This document shows, one piece after another, positions 52,706 through 60,251 of a stretch of DNA of 64,000 nt. Source of the DNA: Streptosporangium violaceochromogenes (GTDB lineage: Bacteria > Actinomycetota > Actinomycetes > Streptosporangiales > Streptosporangiaceae); contig NZ_BNBB01000001.1 of the NCBI RefSeq assembly GCF_014654615.1, forward strand, positions 310,001-374,000, written 5' to 3'. Under the pieces are notes generated by a model. It was not told where the DNA came from. It searched no databases and was given only the letters and a program-made list of their open reading frames with translations. The first letter of the stretch is position 1. Each line of letters opens with the position of its first letter. Both the position numbers and the translations under genes were made by a program.

Positions 52706-54745
52706 CTATTCCGCGCGGTCGCGCCGGTTGAGTTTCGCCAGGTAGTCGTTGTAGGCGTCAAGCCGCGCGTCCCCGGTGCCGCCGGTGCGGGCCGCGGCGG
52801 CGTCGGCCCGGCGATCGGACTGACGGGCCCTGCGGTCGTCGGCGCGCCACCACTGCAGGGCCAGCGCGATCAGCACGATCAGCGTCGGGATCTCACCGAA
52901 GCCCCAGGCGATGGCGCCCCCGGTCTGCTGGTCCGCGATCGCGGAGGCCCCCCAGGTACGGCCGAGCTGGTCGTACCACTGCGCGGCGATCACGGTTCCC
53001 ATGCTCATCAGCGCGATGCCGAAGAAGGCGTGGAAGGGCATCGTCACGAACAGGATGATCAGCCGGGCCACGTGCGGCACCTTGTGGGGCGCCGGGTCCA
53101 CGCCGACGATCACCCAGAAGAACAGGGTGCCGCTGAGCAGGAAGTGCACGGTCATGGCGATGTGGCCGAGGTGCTCCTGCATGGCGGAGCCGAACAGCGG
53201 GGTGAAGTACAGCGTGTAGGTGGAGACCACGAAGATCGCGGTGGCGATCGCCGGGTGGCCGACGAAGCGGACGAACCGGCTGTGCAGGATCGTGGTCAGC
53301 CACTCGCGAGGTCCGCGGTCACCACGGCGGACGGCGGGTCTGAGCGCGCGCAGCGCCAGCGTGACCGGGGCGCCGAGCACCAGGAAGATCGGAACGAGCA
53401 TGGAGAGCGTCATGTGCTCGGCCATGTGCACGCTGAACAGCACCTTGGCGTAGCGGGCGACGCCGCTCTGGGTGGCCAGAAGCAGGATCAGCACGCCGGT
53501 GAACCAGGCGGCGGTCCGGCCGTGGGGCCAGGAGTCGCCGCGCCGGGCCAGCCGGACGACCCCGGCGAGGTAGAGGCCGGCGAGCAGGGCGACGAGGGTG
53601 GCCGAGAACAGGTCGAACCACCACAGCGAGGCCAGGCCGGCCGGGGAGATCTCCGGGGGCAGGGGGTAACCCAGCAGCTCGAAGGCACGGTCGACCTGGG
53701 GGGGGACGGGCGGGGCCGTACGGGAGAGCACGACGGCCAGGCCGGCGGCCGCGAACATGACGAGCAGTTCGCAGGAGGCGAAGCGGACGAAGGCGCCGGG
53801 AACGCCGGCGGCGAGCCGCGGCAGCGTCCGTCTCCTGTGCCACCAGCCGATGACGCCGAGCGCCGCGAACGCCGCGGTCTTGGCCACCAGCATCAGGCCG
53901 TAGGCGGAGGTGAACAGCTCCGCGACCGACGTGAGCCGCGCCACCGTGCTGAACAGGCCCGAAAGGCCCACACCGACGAAGCACCACAGCGCCATCGTGG
54001 AGAAGCGGGTGGCGGCGACCTCCAGGTGCGGGCGGCCGCGCAGCGCGTGGACGCAGAGCACGGCGAGCCCGCCCACCCACGGCGCGAGGACGAGGAGGTG
54101 TACGGCGACGCCCGTGGTGGCGAGGTCGTGGTTGGGCGCGGAGGAGACGTGCCCGGTCAGGGCGGGGGGAAGCAGGGTGACCAGGGCCAGGAGCAGCAGC
54201 CCGCCCCCCGCGCCCACGGTGATCGCCCCCCGGGCGAACAGGGCGATCGCCATCGCGAACAGCACCACCAGGGTGAGCGCGATGCCCTGGGAGACCTGGC
54301 TGGCGTAGCTGGTCAGCTCGTTGGCGCCGAGGACCTCGATGACGGGCTGGCCGAGCGCGTCGGAGAGGTTGAAGACCATCGTCGCCACCGCCGCGCCCGC
54401 CCAGGCGAGCGCGAGCCACGAGGCGGCCTTGACGTAGTCGAGCGCGGTCTTGCCCAGCAGGCCCTTGTCACTGGGCAGGAGGGTCGTGGCGGCCAGCAGC
54501 GTGCCCACGGTGAGCACACCCGCCGCGTTCATCGCCAGTTTGGAGAGGGGCAGGCCCCAGCGGCTGACGGTGCCCTCGTCGGGCAGGCCGGGGATGATGC
54601 GGGGGCTCGCGGCCCCTCCGGCGATCATGGCGATCGCCAGGGCGGCGACGGCCGCCCCCGCGGCCGCGAGCACGAGGCGCGTCGTACGGGCGGTGCCCGC
54701 CGGGCCGGTCTGCGCGGCCCGCCCGGCCCGCTCCACCTTGCTCAT
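52706..54745 (-). CDS. CopD-CtaG fusion: copper-import / cytochrome c oxidase assembly membrane protein
   Basis: 679 aa with ~15-16 membrane helices. The N-terminal half is CopD-like (GVAVHLLVLAPWVGGLAVLCVHAL, SYASQVSQGIALTLVVLFAM); the C-terminal half is CtaG/caa3-assembly-like (FSVHMAEHMTLSMLVPIFLVLGAPVTLALRAL, HLGHIAMTVHFLLSGTLFFWVIVG, MPFHAFFGIALM, His/Met-rich). It likely handles copper for the terminal oxidase. The ATG overlaps the CopC stop by 4 nt, so both are co-translated. Confidence 0.9.
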   Translation of the reverse strand: MSKVERAGRAAQTGPAGTARTTRLVLAAAGAAVAALAIAMIAGGAASPRIIPGLPDEGTVSRWGLPLSKLAMNAAGVLTVGTLLAATTLLPSDKGLLGKTALDYVKAASWLALAWAGAAVATMVFNLSDALGQPVIEVLGANELTSYASQVSQGIALTLVVLFAMAIALFARGAITVGAGGGLLLLALVTLLPPALTGHVSSAPNHDLATTGVAVHLLVLAPWVGGLAVLCVHALRGRPHLEVAATRFSTMALWCFVGVGLSGLFSTVARLTSVAELFTSAYGLMLVAKTAAFAALGVIGWWHRRRTLPRLAAGVPGAFVRFASCELLVMFAAAGLAVVLSRTAPPVPPQVDRAFELLGYPLPPEISPAGLASLWWFDLFSATLVALLAGLYLAGVVRLARRGDSWPHGRTAAWFTGVLILLLATQSGVARYAKVLFSVHMAEHMTLSMLVPIFLVLGAPVTLALRALRPAVRRGDRGPREWLTTILHSRFVRFVGHPAIATAIFVVSTYTLYFTPLFGSAMQEHLGHIAMTVHFLLSGTLFFWVIVGVDPAPHKVPHVARLIILFVTMPFHAFFGIALMSMGTVIAAQWYDQLGRTWGASAIADQQTGGAIAWGFGEIPTLIVLIALALQWWRADDRRARQSDRRADAAAARTGGTGDARLDAYNDYLAKLNRRDRAE

Positions 54746-55368
54746 GGCTGCCGCTTCCTGGTGCGCATGCTGAGGAACAGCCCGATGCCGACTCCGGTCA
54801 CGCCGCCGAAGGCGATCCACATCCAGGTGGGCGCGCCGCCCGCGGGCCCCGGCCCGTCCGCCTGTTTCGCCTCCGCGGCGGGGGCGGCCGTCACGGCGGC
54901 CGGGGATCCCTCGGCCGCGGGCGGGGCCGCGGTCTCCGCGCCGGGGGAGGCCGGCGAGCCCGAGGGGCCCGGGGAGGGGGTCGCGGACGGCGAGGGCCTC
55001 TTCGCGCCGGTCAGCGTGAAGGGAATCTCCCCCTCGATCGGGTGACCGTCGGAGGAGACCACCCGGTAGGCGATGACGTATCCGCCCGGCGGCAGATCGT
55101 CCTTGAGCCGCTGGGTGACCACCTGGCCGTCGGCGACGGCCTTGCCCTCGTGCCACGGGGTGCCGTCCGAGGTGTGCACGACGACGACCGGGAAGCGGAC
55201 CTTGGCGGTGAAGGTCAGCTTCACCTCCCTCAGGCTCTCGACCTTCGCGCCCTTGGCCGGATCGCTGCCTCTGAGCGCGTCGTGGGCGACGGCGGGCGAG
55301 GCGAAGGCCGTGCCGAGGGCAAGGGTGACGAGAAGCGCGAGAACCACCGCGCCAGGGGAAGTCTTCAT
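54742..55368 (-). CDS. CopC-domain copper-binding protein with C-terminal anchor
   Basis: 208 aa: signal peptide (VVLALLVTLALGTAFASPAVA), then mature AHDALRGSDPAKGAKV with the N-terminal His typical of CopC Cu sites, LKDDLPPGGYVIAYRVVSSDGHPIEG, a ~55-residue Ser/Pro/Ala linker and a C-terminal helix WMWIAFGGVTGVGIGLFL. It binds copper outside the membrane and passes it to the CopD-CtaG protein encoded next. TAGCCT lies 10 nt before the ATG, with GAGGGTG as ribosome site. Confidence 0.92.
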   Translation of the reverse strand: MKTSPGAVVLALLVTLALGTAFASPAVAHDALRGSDPAKGAKVESLREVKLTFTAKVRFPVVVVHTSDGTPWHEGKAVADGQVVTQRLKDDLPPGGYVIAYRVVSSDGHPIEGEIPFTLTGAKRPSPSATPSPGPSGSPASPGAETAAPPAAEGSPAAVTAAPAAEAKQADGPGPAGGAPTWMWIAFGGVTGVGIGLFLSMRTRKRQP

Positions 55369-55618
55369 GGCACCCTCAAGGCTACCGACGCCACCACGCG
55401 GTCCTCACGTCCCCGCCCCGATCGTGTTCCCGCCGGACGGGCCGGGGCGGGTCGGACGGCGCGCACGCCGGGGGCCGCTATGGAAACGGCGGGGAAAGAG
55501 GTGCGCGGAGAGGCGGATGGGACCGGTCCAGGGTGGAGGCGCGGGCGAAGAGGGCGCCCGGCGTGGGGGCGATCTCGCGTTCGTCGTCGTCTCAGCCCAC
55601 GCCAGGCGCCGTCACGGC

Positions 55619-56911
55619 CTACAGGCCCACGCAGGCCAGGGCCCGCCTATAGGCGTCCACGCTGCGCTCGGGCTCGTCGATACGTTCCAGAACGCGGGCC
55701 GCCGTCAACCAGGCATGGGCGGTGTAGCGGGTGGTGGGAAGTTGCTCCAGCGTAGAGGCCGCGGCGTCCAGCTCCCGCAGGGCGCTCTCCTGCACCCCCA
55801 TCTCGGCGGCCGTCTGGCCGTACAGCAGGCGGGCCTCCATCTGCAGGGGCCGGGGCATCCCGTCGAGCATGTCGCAGACGGCCTTCATGTGCTCTCCGGC
55901 CCGATGAGGGTTGGCGAGCAGCAGCTCGGCCCGGGCGACGTTCATCGCGCAGCGCATCTTGTCCATCGGGTTGGCGGAGCTCTCCGACAGCTCGGTCTCC
56001 ACCTTGCCCAGCAGCTCGCGCCAGACCGCGGCCTGCATCGGCCGCACGGTCAGCATCACCTGGACGTAGTCGTTGCGCAGCCGCGCCTGGCGGCGGGGCT
56101 CGCCGTACTCGGACTGGATGGCCATGGCGCGCTCGACGTGCGCGACCGCCTCGTCACCGCGCCCGCTCTCCACCGCGACGATGGCCGCGCCCCAGTGGGC
56201 CAGGGTCAGGGCCTGCGGCGCGCCGAGCACCTCGGCCGCGGCGAGCACCTCGGCGGAGAACTGGCGGGCCCGCAGCAGGTCGCCCCGCTCGACGTAGGCG
56301 GCCAGGAGCTGGGCCCCCAGCCGGATCAGGCCGTCGGTCCAGATCGGGCGCACCGCGCCGCCGAGGATCTGCTCCACGACCTTCACCGCGCGGGCCAGGT
56401 CGCCCTGCTCGCGGTAGCACCGTGAGAGCGCGACGGCGACGGCGATGTGACGCTCGGGCGTCATCGTGGCCGCGTCGCTCCGGCGCAGGCCGTTCAGCAG
56501 GGCGATGGCCCCGTCCAGGTCTCCGCACGCCTCGGTGGCCAGGGCGAGGCCGTACTCGGCGTCCTGCCGGAGCTGAGGCAGGCCGGCCAGGCCGCTGTCG
56601 GCGAGCAGTTCGGCGTAGCGCGTGCGCGCCTCGCTGACCTCGCCGTTCTCCATGGCCAGCCGGGCGTACCCGAGAGCGAGCTCGATCTCCTGCATCTGCT
56701 CGGCGGTGACGCCGTTGATGAGATACGTGAGAGAACAGCCGAGTTTTTCGGCGAGCAGCTCAAGGACGGCCGGTGTGGGAGTACGCTTACCACTCTCGAT
56801 GAGAGAGACGTAACTGTCCGATAGTTCCGGATGAGCGAGCTGCGCTTGAGAAAGACCACGTTGACGACGGACGGTCTTGATGCGTTGCCCCACCAAGTCT
56901 TGACCAGCCAC
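55619..56911 (-). CDS. XRE-HTH regulator with TPR-like C-terminus (RRNPP-like)
   Basis: 430 aa. The N-terminal HTH (VGQRIKTVRRQRGLSQAQLAHPELSDSYVSLIESGKRTPTP, ~res 7-48) is an XRE/Cro fold; residues ~70-430 are tandem TPR-like helical pairs (ALGYARLAMENGEVSEARTRYAELL, VALSRCYREQGDLARAVKVVEQIL, AIVAVESGRGDEAVAHVERAM). This is the layout of peptide-responsive regulators (PlcR/Rgg/NprR-like), though in actinomycetes such proteins are mostly uncharacterised. It is divergent from a 57-aa secreted peptide gene, 56 nt away. GTG start with AAGGGG upstream; TATCTT is a -10 candidate. Confidence 0.85.
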   Translation of the reverse strand: MAGQDLVGQRIKTVRRQRGLSQAQLAHPELSDSYVSLIESGKRTPTPAVLELLAEKLGCSLTYLINGVTAEQMQEIELALGYARLAMENGEVSEARTRYAELLADSGLAGLPQLRQDAEYGLALATEACGDLDGAIALLNGLRRSDAATMTPERHIAVAVALSRCYREQGDLARAVKVVEQILGGAVRPIWTDGLIRLGAQLLAAYVERGDLLRARQFSAEVLAAAEVLGAPQALTLAHWGAAIVAVESGRGDEAVAHVERAMAIQSEYGEPRRQARLRNDYVQVMLTVRPMQAAVWRELLGKVETELSESSANPMDKMRCAMNVARAELLLANPHRAGEHMKAVCDMLDGMPRPLQMEARLLYGQTAAEMGVQESALRELDAAASTLEQLPTTRYTAHAWLTAARVLERIDEPERSVDAYRRALACVGL

Positions 56912-56967
56912 GTTACCCCTTGAAAGATATCGTTCGAGCAGCAGAACCCACGACAGGAGCCTCCCCC
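56912..56967. promoter_or_regulatory. Divergent promoter region between XRE-TPR regulator and peptide gene
   Basis: 56 nt hold both promoters. TATCTT on the - strand and TATCGT on the + strand share the palindrome GATATC (56927-56932 region), so the two -10 boxes overlap and transcription of the two genes should interfere with each other. Confidence 0.5.
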
Positions 56968-57141
56968 GTGCGCCGACGCCTTGCTTTGTCTGCCCTCGCC
57001 GTTCTATTTACGGCCGCATTTGCCGCCACGAGCAATGCTACGACCGTCAGTGCTGATTCGTCTGCCCCTCGGGGGGTCGTCAGTCAGTATTCTTCGCACT
57101 CCAACCAGGAACAGCGGGCGGGATGGAGCTACCCAGACTGA
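56968..57141 (+). CDS. Small secreted peptide precursor (57 aa)
   Basis: VRRRLALSALAVLFTAAF starts a clear Sec signal peptide that ends near NATTVSA, leaving a mature peptide of ~28 residues beginning DSSAPRG and ending RAGWSYPD. No Cys. GTG at 56968 has AGGAG (56954-56958) upstream; the frame could also start at TTG 56920, but that would place 16 extra residues before the signal sequence. Being divergent from an XRE-TPR regulator, it is a candidate signal peptide. It could also be a small exported protein with another role. Confidence 0.65.
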   Translation: MRRRLALSALAVLFTAAFAATSNATTVSADSSAPRGVVSQYSSHSNQEQRAGWSYPD

Positions 57142-57178
57142 CGGATGGGTCAGCCCGCCTGTAAAGCAGGAAACCAGA

Positions 57179-57258
57179 TCGGCCCGGCCCGCCACCGTGG
57201 ATACGGGGAAGCCCGGTGAGTTCCTCACCCGGCGGAACCGACGGCGGGACCGGGCCGA
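57179..57258 (+). ncRNA. Structured RNA-like element, class unknown
   Basis: TCGGCCCGG-CCCGCC (57179-57193) pairs with GGCGGG-A-CCGGGCCGA (57243-57258), 15 bp with one bulged A. Inside, GGTGAG-TTC-CTCACC (57215-57229) makes a second stem. The two-level fold is more elaborate than a simple terminator. It lies ~40 nt after the peptide stop on the same strand, so it may be the 3' end of that mRNA. Confidence 0.4.
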
Positions 57259-57470
57259 CCCATGTTCGCACCCGGAAGGCCGGGACGTGGCCCTTCCGAT
57301 GAACCCGTCCCCTTTCACCCCCTTCCCCCCTTTCATCGCATCTTCCGCTCCTCGCCCCGGCCTGTCACCGGAGTCACACGCCGTCCCGGGTGCCCGTCCG
57401 GCCCCATGACATCGCGCCGAGGGGGGTAGGAACCGGTCCCCGGCATGAGAGAGGGGGATCTTGACATCCT

Positions 57471-57491
57471 CCCCTCCCCTGAAGGGAGGGG
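57471..57491. repeat. Right-end hairpin of tnpB element (probable guide-RNA scaffold end)
   Basis: 8-bp stem CCCCTCCC/GGGAGGGG around CTGAA. In characterised IS605/IS200 tnpB elements this end encodes the omegaRNA 3' region, directly after tnpB; whether that holds here is inference. Confidence 0.55.
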
Positions 57492-57584
57492 ATTCCCACG
57501 GTCACCCGTGAGGGTTCCTGTTTCATCGGGCCGTGCCTCCCCGGAGAACTCCGGGGCCGGTCTTACCGGCCCTCCGCAGGCGTT

Positions 57585-58691
57585 TTACCTCTCCGCAAGC
57601 CCGGCGGCGAGGATGTTCTTCGCGGCGTTGACGTCGCGGTCATGGGCGGCGCCGCAGGCGCACGTCCAGTCGCGGACGCCCAGCGGCATGACCCCTTGCA
57701 GGGTGCCGCACGCCGAGCACAGCTTCGAGGAGGGGAACCAGCGGTCGACGACCAGGAGTTCCCGCCCGTACCACGCCGTTTTGTACTCCAGCATCGAGCG
57801 GAGTTCCCGCCACGACGCATCGGAGATGGCGCGGGCCAGGCTGTGGTTTTTCACCATGTTGCGCACGGTGAGGTCCTCCACGGCGATCACTTGGTTCTCG
57901 CGAACAAGCCGTGTGGTGAGTTTGTGCAGGTGGTCGCGGCGCCGGTCGGTGATCCGCGCGTGGACGCGGGCGACCTTGAGCCGAGCCTTGGCCCGGTTCG
58001 CCGAACCCTTCTCCTTACGGGCGAGGCTCCGCTGAGCCTTGGCGAGTTTGCGCCGGTCGCGGCGTTCGTGGCGCGGGTTGACGATCTTCTCGCCGGTGGA
58101 CAGGGTGACAAGGGAGGTGATCCCGGCGTCGACGCCGACCGTGCTCTCAACCAGGTCGAGGGGGCGGATGGATTCCTCCACCAGGAGGGACACAAACCAC
58201 CGTCCCGCCGCGTCGCGGGAGACGGTCACGGTGGACGGCTCCGCCCCTTTGGGAAGCGGACGCGACCACACGATGTTCAGCGGGGCGTCCATCTTCGCCA
58301 AGGTCAGCCGCCCGTCCCTCCACCGGAAGGCGGAGCGGGTGTACTCGGCCGACGCCCGCGACTTCTTGCGGGACTTGAAGGTGGGGTACCTGGCGCGTTT
58401 GGCGTAGAAGTTGGCGAACGCGGCCTGAAGATGCCGCAATGCCTGCTGAAGCGGAACGGACGACACCTCCGCCAGGAAGGTCAGTTCTTCGGTGCGCTTC
58501 CACTCGGTGAGCGCGGCCGACGACTGCACGTAGGAGACCTTGCGGCCTTCCAGCGTGTAGGCGCGGGTCCGCATCTCCAGGGCCTTGTTGTAGACGAGGC
58601 GGACGCAGCCGAACGTCCGGGCGAGCTCTTCGGCTTGTCCGGGGGTCGGGTGGAAGCGGTACTTGTAGGCCCGCTTCACGATCTGCGCCAC
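57585..58691 (-). CDS. tnpB: RNA-guided endonuclease TnpB (OrfB family)
   Basis: 368 aa with all catalytic parts: RuvC-I VGVDAGI (D188), RuvC-II VIAVEDL (E272), zinc finger Cys325/Cys328 (CSACG) and Cys344/Cys346 (CACG), RuvC-III HDRDVNAAKNI (D353). The N-terminal RAYKYRFHPTPGQAEELARTFGCVRLVYNKAL is typical. TnpB proteins of this type cut DNA with an RNA made from the element end. The GTG at 58691 has TAGTAT 10 nt upstream. Intact reading frame implies it may still be active. Confidence 0.93.
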   Translation of the reverse strand: MAQIVKRAYKYRFHPTPGQAEELARTFGCVRLVYNKALEMRTRAYTLEGRKVSYVQSSAALTEWKRTEELTFLAEVSSVPLQQALRHLQAAFANFYAKRARYPTFKSRKKSRASAEYTRSAFRWRDGRLTLAKMDAPLNIVWSRPLPKGAEPSTVTVSRDAAGRWFVSLLVEESIRPLDLVESTVGVDAGITSLVTLSTGEKIVNPRHERRDRRKLAKAQRSLARKEKGSANRAKARLKVARVHARITDRRRDHLHKLTTRLVRENQVIAVEDLTVRNMVKNHSLARAISDASWRELRSMLEYKTAWYGRELLVVDRWFPSSKLCSACGTLQGVMPLGVRDWTCACGAAHDRDVNAAKNILAAGLAER

Positions 58692-58771
58692 ATCTCACAT
58701 AATACTACGCGATCAGTTAAGAAGCGTGCGTGTGTTCGATCCGAGACCTGCGGCGCCGCGCCGCGTTTCCT

Positions 58772-58791
58772 CCCCGGCCTGAAGGCCGGGG
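58772..58791. repeat. Left-end hairpin of tnpB element
   Basis: 8-bp stem CCCCGGCC/GGCCGGGG with a TGAA loop. It is the last recognisable part of the element and is only 19 nt upstream of the permease ATG. Confidence 0.6.
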
Positions 58792-58810
58792 TCTCCACGC
58801 TGGATTACGG

Positions 58811-60187
58811 ATGAACCGGTTCTTCGAGCTGACGGCGCGAGGGTCGACGATCGGCCGCGAGGTCCGGGGCGGCGTCACCACGTTCATGGCGATGGCCTAC
58901 ATCATCCTGCTGAACCCGATCATCCTGTCCGGGACCACCGACGTCACCGGCGCGAAGCTGACGATCCCGCAGCTCACCACCTCCACCGTCACCGCGGCGG
59001 CACTGAGCACGCTGCTGATGGGGCTGGTGGGCAACGCGCCGTTCGGCCTGGCGGCCGGGCTGGGGCTGAACGCGGTGGTCGCCTACCAGGCCGCGCCGCA
59101 CATGACCTGGGCGCAGGCGATGGGGCTGGTCGTCCTGGAGGGCCTGGTGATCGTGGTGCTGGCGGTCTCCGGGCTGCGCCGGCTCATCATGAACTCCATC
59201 CCGCTCGCCCTCAAGCACGCGATCAGCGTGGGGATCGGGATGTTCATCGCGCTGATCGGGCTGGTGGACGCGGGGTTCGTCGCCAGGGGCACCGGGACGC
59301 CGGTGCAGCTCGGCAGGACCGGTCATCTCACGGGGTGGCCGGTGGCGGTGTTCTGCCTCGGCCTGCTGCTGATGATCGTGCTCTACGTGCGCGGGGTCCG
59401 GGGGGCCATCCTGATCGGCATCGCGGTCACCGCCGTACTGGCGATCGTGGTCAACAGGGTCGTGACGATCGCGCCCGAGGGCTGGGGGGTCGTGGTGCCC
59501 CGGGTACCGGAGAGAGTGGTGGCGCTCCCGGACTTCGGGCTGATCGGCCAGGTGGACCTGTTCGGCGGTTTCGCCCGTGCCGGGGTCGTGACCGCGACGG
59601 TGGTGCTGTTCACGCTGGTGCTCTCGGGTTTCTTCGACGCGATGGGCACGATCATCGGGGTGAGCGACGAGGCCGGCCTGGTGGACGCCCGGGGCCGGGT
59701 GCCCCGTCTGGGAGCGGTGCTGACCGTCGACGGCCTGGCCGGGGCGATCGGCGGGTTCTCCAGCGCCTCGGCGAACACGGTGTTCGTGGAGTCGGCCACC
59801 GGGGTCGGGGACGGGGCCAGGACCGGCCTCGCGTCCCTGGCGACCGGGGGCCTGTTCGCGCTGAGCCTGTTCTTCACCCCGATCGCCTCGGTCGTGCCGG
59901 CCGCCGCGGCGTCCCCGGCGCTGGTGCTGGTGGGCGCGCTGATGATGACACAGGCCAGAAACATCCCCTGGGGGGAGCTGCCCCTGGCGATCCCCGCCTT
60001 CCTGACGATCGCGCTGATGCCGTTCACCTACAGCATCACCAACGGGGTGGGCGCCGGGATGGTCTCCTACACGGTCGTGCGGGCGGCGACCGGCCGGTGG
60101 CGCGAGATCCCGTGGCTGCTGTGGGTGGTCACGGTCGTCTTCATCCTGTACTTCGCGATCGAGGCCGTCAGGGGCTGGTTCACCTGA
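58811..60187 (+). CDS. NCS2 family purine permease (PbuG/AzgA-like)
   Basis: 458 aa with ~12-14 membrane helices: TIGREVRGGVTTFMAMAYIILLNPIILS, GNAPFGLAAGLGLNAVVAY, ALKHAISVGIGMFIALIGLVDAGFV and SGFFDAMGTIIGVSDEAGL, all AzgA/PbuG signatures for adenine, guanine or hypoxanthine/proton symport. No good ribosome-binding site precedes the ATG, and the tnpB element ends immediately upstream, so the natural promoter may have been separated from it. A hairpin follows. Confidence 0.92.
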   Translation: MNRFFELTARGSTIGREVRGGVTTFMAMAYIILLNPIILSGTTDVTGAKLTIPQLTTSTVTAAALSTLLMGLVGNAPFGLAAGLGLNAVVAYQAAPHMTWAQAMGLVVLEGLVIVVLAVSGLRRLIMNSIPLALKHAISVGIGMFIALIGLVDAGFVARGTGTPVQLGRTGHLTGWPVAVFCLGLLLMIVLYVRGVRGAILIGIAVTAVLAIVVNRVVTIAPEGWGVVVPRVPERVVALPDFGLIGQVDLFGGFARAGVVTATVVLFTLVLSGFFDAMGTIIGVSDEAGLVDARGRVPRLGAVLTVDGLAGAIGGFSSASANTVFVESATGVGDGARTGLASLATGGLFALSLFFTPIASVVPAAAASPALVLVGALMMTQARNIPWGELPLAIPAFLTIALMPFTYSITNGVGAGMVSYTVVRAATGRWREIPWLLWVVTVVFILYFAIEAVRGWFT

Positions 60188-60190
60188 GGG

Positions 60191-60250
60191 GTCGGCCGCC
60201 CCGGGCCGGCCGACGGGGCACGGGCGCGGGCCGCCGGGGCACGGGCGCGG
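60191..60250. terminator. Hairpin plus 15-bp direct repeat between convergent genes
   Basis: GTCGGCC (60191-60197) pairs with GGCCGAC (60208-60214). Directly after, GGGGCACGGGCGCGG occurs at 60215-60229 and 60236-60250. The hairpin can end both the permease and the convergent gene at 60252. Confidence 0.5.
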
Positions 60251-60251
60251 C

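Larger units (their letters stand above)
57142..57584. other. Gene-free stretch holding a structured element and the tnpB right end
   Basis: Contains the structured element at 57179-57258, a GC-poor-free spacer, and from ~57461 the right end of the tnpB element. No gene is evident. Confidence 0.5.
57461..58800 (-). mobile_element. IS200/IS605-type element with solo tnpB
   Basis: An intact tnpB flanked by similar subterminal hairpins: CCCCTCCC/GGGAGGGG (57471-57478, 57484-57491) at the right end and CCCCGGCC/GGCCGGGG (58772-58779, 58784-58791) at the left end, both with a TGAA-type loop and the same orientation, as in IS605-family ends (not inverted repeats). No tnpA is present, so movement would need TnpA in trans. 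Exact ends are estimated. The left hairpin stops 19 nt from the permease start. Confidence 0.75.

Noticed and set aside
52694..55045. 783-codon open frame on the + strand across ctaG/copD
   Set aside because: Glu/Gly/Arg-rich antisense shadow of a clear membrane-protein gene.
57179..57258. Cobalamin or cyclic-di-AMP riboswitch
   Set aside because: Only a short GGGGAAGCCCGGTGAG-like resemblance; the other conserved parts of either class are missing.
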